Shown: one piece after another, positions 11,495 through 23,900 of the stretch
Numbering within the stretch: the stretch's first letter is position 1
How the letters are laid out: each line of letters begins with the position of its first letter
DNA from: Caenorhabditis elegans
Taxonomy: Eukaryota > Nematoda > Chromadorea > Rhabditida > Rhabditidae
DNA length: 64,000 bases
Reading direction: 5' to 3'
Assembly (NCBI RefSeq): GCF_000002985.6
Contig: NC_003279.8
Coordinates: 1 to 64,000 of the forward strand
Translations under genes and position numbers: made by a program
The notes under the pieces: model-generated
The model's input: only the letters and a program-made list of their open reading frames with translations
Told to the model about the DNA's origin: nothing
Databases searched by the model: none

Positions 11495-11640
11495 ACTCAT
11501 TCTTGCCGCGTCACCCTCCAGCGCCACCCAAACTTCTTCGGTTCTAGAGATCGAGAAGAACGTATGATTTTTTAAAATTATAATTGTTTCTTTCGAAAAA
11601 AAAAATTTCATTTACAGTAAGCCAAACATACACAATCAAC
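11495..11640 (+). promoter_or_regulatory. nlp-40 5' leader with a short leader intron
   Basis: A GT donor after GAGAAGAAC (11562) and an acceptor TTTACAG ending at 11617 define a leader intron of about 56 bp. The leader exon 11618-11640 runs straight into the ATG at 11641. The 5' boundary near 11495 is recalled from the annotated transcript, not visible as a motif. Confidence 0.6.
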
Positions 11641-14600
11641 ATGAAACTCGTAATTCTGCTATCTTTTGTTGCGACAGTTGCGGTTTTTGGTGAGTTTATG
11701 CTTTAGATAATACTTTTCCGCCAAAAATACAGTTGCCGGTCTCGGTATGGCAATATTTTTGTTAAATTCGAAAAGCAGTGAGTAATGTAGTTTCGAATTT
11801 TCGTTTCTGCTTAATTTTCATCAATTCATCGTTTTTCTCACGACTTCTTCTTTATGAAAAATCAATGAAAATTCTGACTAGGTCAGCTTAGGGGTGAGGT
11901 ACCTAGAGACGCCACATATGCCAAACGGAAGCTGAGATCATTGGCTACAAGAATATGCTTTCAAATTCTGCAACGGACCTCTGGGAGTCTGGAAATTCTT
12001 GTCTGAAATTATGCTTTTGAATGCTCGAAAGTGGTAAGAATTTAGAATTTATTACAGAAAAACGTTTAATTAATAAAATTAGTTTTATACTTGAAACAAG
12101 TACTGTATGCACTGTATCAAAACACATTTTCATCTTTTCTAGGTATTCAACTTCACGTTTTTCTGTAATAAATTCTAAATTCTTACCACTTTCGAGCATT
12201 CAAAAGCATAATTTCAGACAAGAATTTCCAGACTCCCAGAGGTCCGTTGCAGAATTTGAAAGCATATTCTTGTAGCCAATGATCTCAGCTTCCGTTTGGC
12301 ATATGTGGCGTCTCTAGGTACCTCACCCCTAAGCTGACCATTCCCTAGTGAGCAAACAAAATTTTGAAATTACAGTACTATTTAAAGGCACATTGATTTT
12401 TTGGGTCAAGCAAAAATTTGTCGTGTCGAGACCGGCTACGGTATTTTCGCGAAAAATCGCAAAATCTTGCGGCTGGGATATACTTGTGCGAAATACTTTT
12501 TGCATTAATTTTGAGCAAAATTATTTTTTTTAGACTTTTTGAAATCCAAATTTTTTGGATTGCGAAAAAAACCTGTGTCCGGTTGTTTCATTAGGCCAAC
12601 AAAGTTCCTGGAACACTGATGAAAACCATGATAGAGGCGGAGCATAATATCGATTTTTCGTACTTTCCTGTATTTCTTCTTCTATATGGCCGAGTAGAAC
12701 AGGATTAGGGGTAAAGTCAAAATTTTTCTCATATGGATATCATATGGATATCAAAATTTTTCTCATATGGATATGGAGAAAATTTTTCTCATATGGACTT
12801 TGAAAGTTGAATCACTTGACATCTGGGAAATTAGTATTCCAGGCGTAAGTCGGATCTGTTAGAAACGGAATACTTATAGGCTTCGTGAATTAGGTAGACT
12901 TTCAATTAATCTGATCCATGGGAGTCAGACGCGGTTTCCAGGCCTGACGCCTGCCTCCAACTTGCCCGCCTCACGCCGGTCTCTCGCCTCATTTCTGCAC
13001 TGTGACGAGACAGACGAAGGTCGCCTTCTGGCGCCCGCATGGAAATCCTACGAATATGTCAGCTTCTGATGGGACTCCGTAAATCGACACACAGGGGTAC
13101 CTCAGACATTTCCCTCCCCCTTACAAATTGTTAGGACAAGGAGGGGGAATTCATCTCCACTCGAGACACACATATGTTGTCGTCAGTGAAGTGTAAAGAT
13201 CTAAACGATTGCGTGTATGAAAAAGCACTCTATGATCACCTTTTTCATCTTCCTACACCCTTTTTAGGTGTGGTGCCCATCGAGCACTCACGCCAGGCAG
13301 GGAGAGCACCGGTCCCTGACTAATGGGATTCGAATGTTTTAGACCGGAAATAGGAGCGATGAAAGAGCATAGAAATGATCATTTGGAAATCACGTTTAAT
13401 TAGGTTACGGCGAAAATTTGCAAAAAAGAGCAGGAAACTTGGCTCAAATCCTTCGAAATATAACAACTAGGACTTCCATGTAGGCGTTAAAGCGCCCTGT
13501 CTCTCACCCCAATCCGTACCTTAAGCTGAAACAAACGTGAACTTTTTTCATTTCTTAAAGGAGTATCGTCAATGGGAAAATTGTTTTAAAATGTAGTATT
13601 TGTACTTCAACTTCCAATTATTGCAAAAGAAAAACGGAAAAAATCCGTTAACATTCAGCATTTTAAGTCGAAGAAATCTTTAAAATTTAACTAGAGAAAT
13701 CCTAGGCCACGACGCTCATTCGAATTTTAATTTGTTTTGATATTGTATTTTGAAAAAAAAACTTAATACAATTCCTTCTTCCCAGTTTTCTATAACTTTT
13801 TGAGAAAAAAACGAATTAAATTCCGAAAAAACTACATTTAAATCAATATTTTGTTTACGAATATGGCCTAGAAATCGCGTGGTGGCCTAGGATTCATTTG
13901 CGCGCGAAATTCAAATTCCGTCACTTTCGTCGATTTCAACGGCTAAATGCTGAATGTCAACGGATTTTTCCCGTTTTTCTTTTGCAATAATTAGAAGTTT
14001 GAGTACAAATACTACATTTTAAAACAATTTTATTTTTGGTATTTTGACGAAAAATTGATTTATTGGTTTTTTTGGTTGTTTGGGACCAAAAAATCCAAAA
14101 AAAATGTTTGGCGTGTCTAGTTTCGACTCGAGACTATTCTGTATTAAAAATACATTAAAACATGTATTTTAACACAGTTGTGACGTCATAAATGTATTTT
14201 GATACATTTTGCAACATTACTTAAATAACCCCATTAAAAATTAACCTAAGCATCAAAAATTTTTTGGTTTTTTTGGTTTTTCGAAAATTTCAATTTTTTT
14301 TGTTTTTTGGTTTTTTTTGGTTTTTCAAAAACTTCAATTTTTTGTTTTTTGGTCCAACATTTTTTTTTGGTCTCAGCTCTGCTGCCTACCCTAGAAGAAC
14401 TAATAGCGCTTCAAAAACTGATGAAAACGTTCAAATTTGTCGAAATATTACGAAAATTTGAAAAGTTGGCTCAAATCTAGATTGAATCGGCCGATTTTCC
14501 ACAAGTTTCCAAGTTTCCACAAGTCGCCACATATCCCGAGAAAAATCGATTCAAATTGTTTGAAAATTGGAATACTGCGAATTTTGAACCAAATTTCCCT

Positions 14601-16585
14601 GGCTTCTCTGTTGAAATACTTGAAAATACCGCGAAGCAAACAAAAAATCTAATTATTACGTGAACACAAAATTCTGAAAATGCGTATATATTGCGCAACA
14701 TATTTGACGCGCAAAATATCTCGTAGCGAAAACTACATTAATTCTTTAAATGACACGCTGTATGTGGTGATTTACGGGCTCAAAAAATTATTTTCGAAAA
14801 TCAAGCCCGTAAATCCACACGTAGTAATTATATAAAGAATTACTGTAGTTTTCGCTACGAGATATTTTGCGCGCCAAGTATGTTGCGCAATACGCAACCC
14901 CATATGTTGATATATACTGATGTGAGGATAAAAAACAACACAACTTTCAGCGGCTCCATCGGCTCCGGCAGGTCTCGAGGAGAAGCTGCGTGCTCTTCAG
15001 GAGCAACTGTACAGTCTGGAGAAAGAGAACGGAGTTGATGTGAAGCAAAAGGAGCAACCAGCAGCAGCCGACACATTCCTTGGATTTGTTCCACAGAAGA
15101 GAATGGTCGCGTGGCAGCCGATGAAGCGGTCGATGATCAATGAGGATTCTAGAGCTCCATGTAAGTTAGTGGTGGTGGCCGGAAAAGAGAAAACTCGGCC
15201 AAGCTGCTCGGAGTTTTTGAATTTTTGATAATCCGAAATAAAAATTGATTGCTCGAAAAGGAACAATCTTTTGGAAAAAAACGAATTTTGTCATTTTTTT
15301 CAGCAAAAATTGATTTTCGAATTTTTCCAATAAAAAATCGATAATTTCTCCCCGTGCAGTGGAAAACAAACAATATTTTTTTGTTGATCGTTCTCTTCCA
15401 AACCCGGAATAGGTACACACATTCCTGCGTCATCCCATTCTCTTATCACACTTTTTTTTCGAAAATAAAAGTGTAGAGACGGAAAAGTGAGAAAGGAGTC
15501 AATTTTATGCGAAATTTTGCATGATAATACACTCAAATTAAAAAAACTGCGTGGCGTGCACTGCAGAAAACCTCATATTTAGGCCCCGCCTTTTTCTCGT
15601 CCACTCACGGAGAAAAGGCAAAAATTTGGGGACCAACCAATATCAGGCCGCCGACATCCTACGGGTTCCGCGCGCCGCTATGTTTAACTCGCTGTGGGTG
15701 TGGCGAGCTGTCTCCGCCCGCTGCGAGTTAAACATAGCGGCGCGCGGAACCCGTAGGAAGTCGGCGGCCTGATATTGTTGGTCCCCAAATTTTTTCCTTT
15801 TCTCCGTGAGTGGACGAGAAAAAGGCGGGGCCTAATTATGAGGTTTTCTGCAGTACACGCCACGCAGTTTTTTTATTTTGAGTGTATAGGTCTCGATTCT
15901 CGAAAGTATGACAGTTATTTAAATGATGAACTCGTGATGACTGTTAAATTTTTGGAAATTTCGGGGGAATTATATCGATTTTTCGATAAATTTACAGGAA
16001 AAAAGTCCAAAATCTAGGTATTCCATGGTAGGCAGGCGCGATTTCTTGACGCCTGCCTGGAATCTGTCCGCCTCACACCAAAAAATGTCAATCATTTTGC
16101 TGAAAACCAAATTAAGAAATGAAAAAGTGCACTTAGAGATGATGACGGAGGTCGCCTTAAGGTCAGACAGGTTAAAAAACCGATTTTAGTTGAGTTTTCC
16201 CGAAATTTTCTGAACAACCGAATTAGAAATATGCTGCTTGTCATTTTTGAGTAAAAATTAACGAAAACTTCGACCAAAACCACGAAAAAAATGAAGAAAA
16301 TAAAGATTTTTCGAGAAAATAACAACAAAATCCAGCAAATAGTGAAAAATAGTTTTATCCGAGAAAAAGTAGTTTAGACGCTATGAACTCTCGAAAATCA
16401 GATTTTTTCAATCTAAAAGCCATAAAATTATCGATTTTTTAAAAATTCTCACTGAAAACCGGCGAATTTCAGTGCTCCACGCAATCGAAGCCCGCTTGGC
16501 CGAAGTGTTGAGAGCCGGAGAACGCCTCGGAGTCAACCCGGAGGAAGTTTTGGCGGATCTTCGTGCTCGTAATCAATTCCAATAA
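11641..16585 (+). CDS. nlp-40: Neuropeptide-like precursor NLP-40, three exons
   Basis: Exons 11641-11689, 14951-15160 and 16473-16585 join in phase to 372 bp (123 aa). The N-terminus MKLVILLSFVATVAVFAAPS is a signal peptide with likely cleavage just before APSAP. The peptide MVAWQPM is bracketed by KR on both sides (QKR before, KR after), a standard prohormone convertase arrangement. A second candidate is the QPAAADTFLGFVPQ segment just before it, and a helical C-terminal segment ends NQFQ. In C. elegans NLP-40 is released from the intestine and acts through the receptor AEX-2 on GABAergic neurons to trigger the expulsion step of defecation. Intron 1 (3.3 kb) and intron 2 (1.3 kb) are loaded with foldback repeats. 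Y74C9A.2 as recalled. Confidence 0.97.
11881..12339. mobile_element. Foldback element with perfect-length 184-bp arms, nested in an older repeat
   Basis: The left arm 11881-12064 (starting GGTCAGCTTAGGGGTGAGG) and right arm 12156-12339 are near-identical inverted copies with a 91-bp spacer. The flanks, 11733-11875 and 12365-12435, are the two halves of a GGTCTCGACACGACA-family inverted repeat, so this element appears to have inserted into its loop. Confidence 0.9.
12718..12800. repeat. Short tandem repeat AATTTTTCTCATATGGATAT
   Basis: Three imperfect copies of AATTTTTCTCATATGGA are interspersed with CATATGGATATC. The repeat lies in nlp-40 intron 1. Confidence 0.8.
12905..12990. repeat. Copy of the CCATGGTAGGCAGGCGCGGTTT repeat family
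   Basis: The sequence ATCCATGGGAGTCAGACG, then CGGTTTCCAGGCCTGACGCC, then CTGCCTCCAACTTGCCCGCC aligns with similar blocks at 16020-16080, 58968-59015 (inverted) and 62628-62690. It looks like an old dispersed repeat, and its boundaries are unclear. Confidence 0.6.
13577..14032. repeat. Inverted repeat in nlp-40 intron 1
   Basis: AAAATTGTTTTAAAATGTAG at about 13577 and its inverse CTACATTTTAAAACAATTTT at about 14012-14032 begin arms of roughly 95 bp. The arms also share the AACGGAAAAAATCCGTTAAC / GTCAACGGATTTTTCCCGTT segment. The 260-bp loop is AT-rich. Poly-T/GTTTTTTGG sequence with no gene follows at 14040-14370. Confidence 0.8.
14672..14895. repeat. Palindromic repeat, TCGATTTACGGG family (copy in nlp-40 intron)
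   Basis: The arms contain GCGCAACATATTTGACGCGC, TCTCGTAGCGAAAACTAC and ATTTACGGGCTC, then the inverse order on the right. Copies at about 10440-11030, 29480-29712, 30765-31095 and 42565-42830 share the same blocks. Confidence 0.85.
15530..15884. mobile_element. TA-flanked near-perfect palindrome in nlp-40 intron 2
   Basis: Arms of about 165 bp are nearly identical, running from CACTCAAA through TGCGTGGCGTGCACTGCAG and GGCCCCGCCTTTTTCTCGTC to TTTAACTCGC in the centre, with only a short spacer. TA flanks both ends. The GC-rich centre (GCGCGCCGCTATGTTTAACT) stands out from the AT-rich intron. It is a non-autonomous foldback element, and transcribed it would form a very stable hairpin. Confidence 0.9.
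16020..16085. repeat. Copy of the CCATGGTAGGCAGGCGCG repeat family
   Basis: The sequence TTCCATGGTAGGCAGGCGCG, then ATTTCTTGACGCCTGCCTGG, then AATCTGTCCGCCTCACACC matches the family also seen at 12905-12990, 58968-59015 and 62628-62690. Confidence 0.7.
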
Positions 16586-16819
16586 ATATTCTTTGCCCTA
16601 AATACTTTAAATTATCCATCTGACAACTAAAATTTCGGTTCTTCTTGGCTTCTTCTATTTGTGAAATGGTTTATTTTCCCCCGAACTCTCAAAAGGTTTA
16701 AATATTGTTCGATTACCCCTTTTTATCAATTATTTTCTTCAATTTCTTATTTATCATTATTTTTCTAAACGAAGACGGATGTGATTTTAAATTATGTTAA
16801 TGGACTATTTTACAAACTG

Positions 16820-16825
16820 AATAAA
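16820..16825 (+). promoter_or_regulatory. Polyadenylation signal AATAAA of nlp-40
   Basis: AATAAA lies 235 bases past the nlp-40 stop. Cleavage is expected near 16835-16840. Another AATAAA overlaps the stop codon itself (about 16581-16587) but is too close to be the main site. Confidence 0.7.
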
Positions 16826-16837
16826 TTCAGCATGTTG

Positions 16838-17483
16838 GCAGGTTTTTTCAGTAGTTTTTGAGTGAAAATAGAGGTAAAAAGACAGAAAATCAATAAAAAA
16901 TGAAAACAAAACTATGAAAAATGGTTGAAAATCGAGCAAAAATCGTTCAAAAAAAAATAAATTCAAAAAATAATTGCGTCGAGAAACGCGTCAGTAGCCG
17001 CTCTCTGCGTCTCTCACCCTTCAGCACGCGGAGAGAGCCACGAGAAATGCGCAAAGGCTAAATTCGGCGCGGAAAATCATTTTTCAAAATAAATTCGACG
17101 AGAAAATCAATACTTAAGTAATTATCGATTTTCAGCTCGTTCAAAAAATTTTCAGAAACGTTTTAGTCGTTTAAAGGTTTTTTTAAAATTAAAATCGTCG
17201 GAAGTAAAAAAATAGCGCGGATGGAAATCTACGGAGTGCGGAGCGAACAAACGCGCGGTAATTCAAATGGGTAGAATAGTCAAAATTGAAAATTAGCCAG
17301 CATCGACCGATTTTTTTAAAACTTAATGGATTTTTTCGTTTTTCTTTTGTGGTATTTCGGCATTTAGGATTAGATAGCACATTTTAAAGTAAAATTCCCA
17401 TCCAAGCTACTCCACCTTCTCCAGACTGTACAGTTAAACCAATTTGAAAAGTGTATTGTATCCCGTTTTTTTTTCTGAACAAT
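16838..17483. other. Convergent intergenic region between nlp-40 and rcor-1
   Basis: There is no gene. GC-richer patches (GAGAAACGCGTCAGTAGCCG, CACGCGGAGAGAGCCACGAG) near 16980-17045 resemble fragments of dispersed repeats with GAGACGCAG words found elsewhere in the window. The remainder is AT-rich. Confidence 0.55.
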
Positions 17484-17498
17484 TTTGAAAATTTTTCG

Positions 17499-17504
17499 TT
17501 TATC
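17499..17504 (-). promoter_or_regulatory. Variant polyadenylation signal GATAAA of rcor-1
   Basis: On the minus strand GATAAA sits about 410 bases beyond the stop, 15-20 bases before the 3' end I recall for this gene (about 17484-17487). No better AATAAA is present in this stretch. Confidence 0.5.
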
Positions 17505-17910
17505 CAGGATACGATAATCATGATTCAAATTCGTTAACAAAAAATGAATATATGAGAGCGATTAAAGCATTTGTGTCGGAAAATATGGGTTAAATGGGGA
17601 GAAGGGGGCGGACATTTGGATGGGGTACAAAAAAATATGCAAAAAATGGGCTAAAAACAATATTTTCAAATTATGCCCGACAAAGGTTCAAAAGTCAATA
17701 TATAGAAATGAGAACATGAGTATTATGCCACGTGGCGGGAAAAATATGTGGAATGTAATACGATGAGATCCTTGTGAATACAAAGCTTGTGACGACGTGG
17801 CCGAGAAGAACTTTTTAAGCCAACGAGAAAAAAGGGGTTCAAGGCCGAAATTTTTTTTGGGCCACCTATTAAGTTAAATTGAAAATTTAAAAAAAACACA
17901 GCGGATCCAA

Positions 17911-20900
17911 TTATTTGCCGAGTTTTGACTTGAGCTCGGCGCGATACGTGTCGATTGACTGAAAATATTGTTTTTTTTTATTTCCGAATAAAAAATGGTG
18001 AGTACCTCCAAAATTAGCTTTTCATTGTCCATATAGAACTTTTTGATTTGTTCCACAGTTTTTGTGGCCATCAACTCGGCGATCAACTCGAAATTGTCCT
18101 TGTACCAGTGGAAACCTGAAGGAATTTCGGATGTTTTTGCTTAATCATAATCATAATAATCTTAATCATAAGACTTGGAAAATGCGAAATTTTTCGAGAA
18201 TATTCAATTTATCTTCAGATTTTATTGCAACAAATCGATTTTCAACATAAAATTAATTTTTCCAACTTTTTTTCCCAATTTATGAGAGTTTAAAGATTGT
18301 TTTAAAGCAAACCGCCAACTTTACATAAAAAATTAAAATATTGTGAAAAAAATGATGAAATTTAGCAGATTTTCTGATAAAAAATTGAATTTTTTTGGAT
18401 TCGCGCTTCAATTTCACATTGTTCTTTTAGAAAAGTCGAAATTTTATATTTCCAATTTTCAGATTTAAAAAAATTTAAAAAGGAATGAACTTTTCCAAAG
18501 AAAAACTGAATATAACCAGAAATTGTGATTTTTCAGCATTTTTTTTTAGGTTTGAATTTTTTTTTCATGATTAATCACGTGAAAAGTCAATTTTACCGCA
18601 AAACATTTAAAAAATCAAGATTTTTCAATTTTCTCTGAATTCCTGCAGATTTTTCGATGAAAAATTGAATTTTCCTTGGAATTTATATTTTTCGGGTATT
18701 TAAAGTTTCGGATATTAAAAAAAATTTTCAATTTTCTCTGAAGTTATCGATAAAAATTATTTTCTGCAAAAAATCTACTTTTTTTCGTTGAATATTCCGG
18801 AAAAAAAATCAGAATTTCAAGGCACATTTCCTTTTCTAATCTAATTCGAATAATTCAATATTCTTTTAAAAATTCGGGGTAGAAAAGGAATTGTACCAAT
18901 TTTTATTTTTAAAAGTTAATTTTTCTAATTTTCAAAATTTTCTTGAATTTTCGAATTACAGATTTTCAAAAAAATTTTTTTTGTTTTTTTTTCTCGAAAA
19001 TTTGAAATCCATACATCTAATAGCATTCTTCTTTTCCTCAGGACTCCAACCATAATTTATCCTGACTTTTCCAGATCGATTGCCATTTGTTGCAGTAGTA
19101 TCTAGTTCAGGAGTAAATCTCTCGAATCTTCCCTTCAACGCCATCATATCTTTCTTCCAATTTGCAATTTCTCCTTTTGGTACACGGCTGTATGTCATTG
19201 TTGCACGGAACATTTGTTGACGGGCTTCTTCATTCAGAATTCTGGAAAAATTGATGTTGTGCGATTTTTTTTGGTTAAAAAAAACAATTTTCGTAAGTTT
19301 AATTAACTAATATTTTAAAAAATCTCTCATTTTCTGAGGCACCACGGATTCAAGATCTGGTGGGATTCCGGATCTGGCACCGTGCCAACGCATTAAATGC
19401 AATTTTTCTGAAAAAAGGGCAACGAAGATCCGATTTAAAAAAATTTTTCAATTATTTTTCAAAATTTTCACTAACTATAAGAAATTAGAGATTTTTCACA
19501 AAAATTCCAGTTTTCTGTTAGAATTTGAAAAAAAAATTGAATTTTTCCTAAAAAATTTGTAATTTTCCGATATTTCAAGCTGTCAAAACCTAAAATCTGA
19601 AAACTGAATTTTTAAAGGAAAAATTTTGAGCATTCTTATCAAAAAATTGTTTCAACTTTTTCTCAAAATGTTTCAACCTTTTTCTTTCTAAATTCTGAAA
19701 AGCATATCTCAGCTTTTGCTAAACTATTTTTTTCCTCAATTTTTGAGAAAATTAAAATATAATATATAATATAGTAAATATTGCTTATTTTCTAATAATT
19801 TTTGGTATTTCTATTCTTTCGTTTTTTTTTTCAAAAATTCCAAATAGTTTTAAATGTTCATATTATTTTTTTTGACGAAAATAAATTTTAATTTTAAACC
19901 GGAAAATTGTTTCGTAACTTTTTTTTTCAAAAAATTTGAATTTTCGACATGAAAGATGTAAAGTGTAATTTAAAAATAATAGTGCAGGTATTTTCAGTTT
20001 ACAGCAAAAGTCAGTTTAAAAAATTTCGACTGGTTTTCAAAATGAGTTTCCTTATTTTTTACACGTAGAACTTTTTTTATTTTCCGATTTTTTTTGTTGC
20101 GCAGAAATTTTTTTTCCGCAAAATCAGGAAAAATTCAGAAAAAGACAGTCAAAAAATTGTAGATACAATTTTTTGACTGTCTTTTTCTGAATTTTTCCTG
20201 ATTTTGCGGAAAAAAAAATTTATTTTTTCATGAATAAAAATCGAATACCCATCCAATTCCACAAACTTACTCGTTCTCCTCCATACATTTCGTTTGTTTA
20301 ACTCTCCAAACAAGTGGAACACACATATGATGTTTTCTCTTGATATTATCAATTAATGCCAGTGCAGCCGGTGTATCGAAGCACCGTGTCATTCTGCACG
20401 TATTCTCATCGATTGGATCAGCTTCAATCGATTGCTCCACAATGTAGGGGCCTGATGGTTTACGGAGAAGGCAGTCGTCTGGAGAAAAATAGAATAGAAT
20501 AATGATTTTTAGGTTATTTTACGTTTAAAAATCTAATTTTTAAGACGCGTAAACGTTGAGCTCATTTATAAAAATTCGGCAAACCGGCAATTTGCCGAAA
20601 AATTTCGGAAAATTGTCGGTTTGCACATTTTTTCTTGAAATTTCAGAACTTCGATTTCAAACGGCAAAATTGTATACATCCTATCAAAACATCAATCTTG
20701 AAAAGCCAGTAAACTCTATGAAAATGTCTAAAGAAAAGAAAACGGTAAAAAAATACAGTTTTAAATGTTTCCGTCTTATTAATAACAAAATTCGACAATT
20801 TGCCGGAATTGAAATTTTTTTTTCTCCAATTTCCGAAAAAAACCCACCGACCACCATAATATCATCGTCTTCTTCTTTTTCTTTTCCAATTCCAAGCCGT

Positions 20901-23900
20901 TTGATCGCTTTTCCGTTGGCTGGCTCCATGAGCTCAAGATATCCGTATACATAAATTTTCATGTCTGAAAGAAAATTCAAATTTCTTCTGGAATCAGTTA
21001 TTCGAAACTAACATTCTGGACATAAAACTCGTTGCCGTCGTTTTGTCAGTGCACGGAGGCTTGCCGGACGTGGAACACGCATCAAACGGAAATAAAGGAT
21101 ACACGGTTTACATTCGTGACGCGACATTACACGATTTAGCTTAAAATTGTGAAATTAATTTTTTTTAATAGCTCTTTATTTTTTTGAAAATTTCTCCCAT
21201 GCTTTTTCCATTTTTTCAACGAGTTTCCTTATTTTTTGTCCATTTACTGTAAGTTTTTTTTGAGAATTTTTTTTTGTTAATTTAACATTTTATTAGCTCA
21301 AAACATTTATTAGCAAAAATTTTATTAGCAAAAAAATTTTTTAATTTTTTTAAATTAGCTCAAAATTCTCGAAATTTTAAATTTTTAGGGTAAACAATAT
21401 AAAACTTAGGGAGTTTTGAGCTATAAAATGATAAATTGATTTTAAAAAGGATGAAAAACTTATTTTAAAAAACCGACAAAAATCGACAAAAATGAAGGGA
21501 ACAGGCAGCAGCTTAGCCCCATGCTTAGCCAGCAGCCCCGTAGCAACCCAGTATCAATAATATCCCGTGCCAATTTTCATAAAACTGAATATAAATTGGG
21601 TTGATGTTGCTAAAGGGCTGCGAAAAACTGACCTGGGATGAAGCTGGGCTGCAAGGGGCTGCGAAGTGCTGCGAGGGCAAAGCGCTACAGTGCTAAAAGG
21701 GGGCTGAGCCCAGACCCTCAGGAAAAAACTCATACTCGCAGCCCTTCGCAGCCCACATTTGCGCTCTGATCGCGTGCTATCCGCGCGCACAGAATTTCGA
21801 AAGTATTTTCCAAATTCGGAATGCGCGCGGAGCAGACGCAATTAGAGCGCGGATCTGGCACGTAAGGAAGAAGTGTGACTGGAGCACGAACCAGTAATCT
21901 AGTCGCGCCCCGTCCGCGCTCCAGGAGGAGCGATTTGCCGAGCAGTTCAGCCCTTCGCAGCCCTTTAGCAACAACCAAATTTATACAGTTTTATGAAAAT
22001 TGGAACGGGATATTATTGATACGCCTAAGCAGCCCTATTAAATAGTGATGAGGGCGTAAATGAAATTCGCCATTTCCAGCTAAAATATAAATTTTTTGAA
22101 TTTTTTAACATTGATATTCGGAATGGATTCAGCAGAAAATTTGAAGTCATTTGAAAATATTTTCCAGATTTCGGTACTCCACTTTTAAAATTGAATAAAA
22201 CTGTAGTCTTTATTCAATGTTTCTTCAAAATTTAAAAAGTAGAATATAACTGTGAGAAAATTTCCAAAATTGTCAAAATTTCAAATAGCTGAAATATTTC
22301 ACGGCCCGGCGGGGGGTACATGGATGAGAATTCTCTACCGTATTCCAATTTGGCTGACTGCGTGCTCAACGTTGAATACTCAGTGTAAACTTTCGTACAC
22401 CGTTGCGTACTGCACAGCGCGCATTTTAATTGACGACATTTAGCAAAAATTGAACATAAGATTTTTCGGAATTATGAAGCTCAATTTTCACAAAAATAAT
22501 GAGTTTTTTGTAGAATTTATGAAAAAACGTGAATATATAGATTTTTTGTTCATGATATTCAAGAAAAAGCGATTTTTAGTTCTTCACAGAGGAATCCTCT
22601 CGCATTTCACTTGCTCATGATGTTTTTTGCTCCACTTTAGGACGATAAAAATGCGAATTGTTGATAAAATGAATGAATAATATAAAAAGTGCAAATATGA
22701 CTTCAGCAAGTGTTAAATCCCAAATTTTTCCTGCGATTTTCTGCTAGATTCCTGGTTTTGAGTAAACAGTCTGATATATTCATGATTATAATGATAACAA
22801 TAACGAACATAATAATAAAAATGGAGAGCACAGAGAAACAACAAATTGCAAAAACAGCAACTGATATCAGAATTAACGACGACCACGGAAACCGCCTCGG
22901 TCTCCACCTCGCCCACCACGGAAGCCACCACCTCTGTCGCGTCCTCTGAATCCTCCTCGATCTCCACCGAATCCACCTCTAAATCCTCCATCGCGGTCTT
23001 CTGATCTACCACGGAAGCCTCCACCTCCACCAGGATCTGTTGAAAGTCCTCTGAAGCCTCCTCGATCGCCACCTCCACGGAAGCCACCACGATCCGCGGA
23101 TTTTCCTCTATAGCCTTCGAGGCTTCAGTTGTACCCCATTCTTCGTTGGCACGCTTCAGATCTCTACAAAAAAAACAAATTAGAAGCATTCAATTATCGA
23201 AATGTGTACCTATCCCGATTTATCGCAATCTGTCTATTCTTCTCCTTCTGATTCTCAACTTCTTTAACTTGTCCAGTAGCGGCAGCTTGCTTACGAGCAG
23301 CATTTTCCCGAATCGCCTTCACCTCTGCCTCCTCAGCATCCTGTTGCTCCTTGACAATCGTAAGTCTTCGAATGACACGTTGCTCACTCTCCTGCTCACG
23401 ACGCTTTTTCATCTGCTTCTTCTTGTTTATAGTCACCGCATTATGCTTGTGATAGAGAACCTCTCCCTCATCGATTTCTTCTTCAATTTTGACGAGTTCC
23501 AGGGTCAGTCGGGTCCGATCTCACGAAGACGGACGTTGCTATTCTGGCCAATTCCGCAGTCACGTCCTTCATAAATGTCTTGTGGAAGTTCTTCTTGCTG
23601 AGGGGGCTGCTGAAACCAATGTCGGCATGATGAGAGTTCCGGTCTTCTGAATCCATTTCCTGCGTGGGCTGTGGCGACGAGCTGCACGTCTGAAAATCAA
23701 GTTTTTGTAATTTTTGGGCGCATGATATGGAGCTGAATCATTCGATTTTAGAATCAGCATGCTTTTATTCATATTTTAGGATCTTTTTAAAAAATCTGGA
23801 CCAACAGTTTTCGAAAAAATTTAATTTTTGTTCAGAAATGTGAATATTCACTAAATCGAAAAAAATAATTGCAAAATCCGTCAGCTGAACATTCAAAACT

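Noticed and set aside
12021..12275. Identical-looking 84-codon frames at 12021-12275 (plus) and 11945-12199 (minus)
   Set aside because: They are mirror readings of the two arms of the 11881-12339 foldback, not a duplicated gene.
22713..23189. A 158-codon minus-strand frame rich in Val, Glu and Ala
   Set aside because: It is the wrong frame of the Gly-Arg-rich tail. The GGFRGG reading is the sensible one, and even that belongs to a pseudogene fragment.
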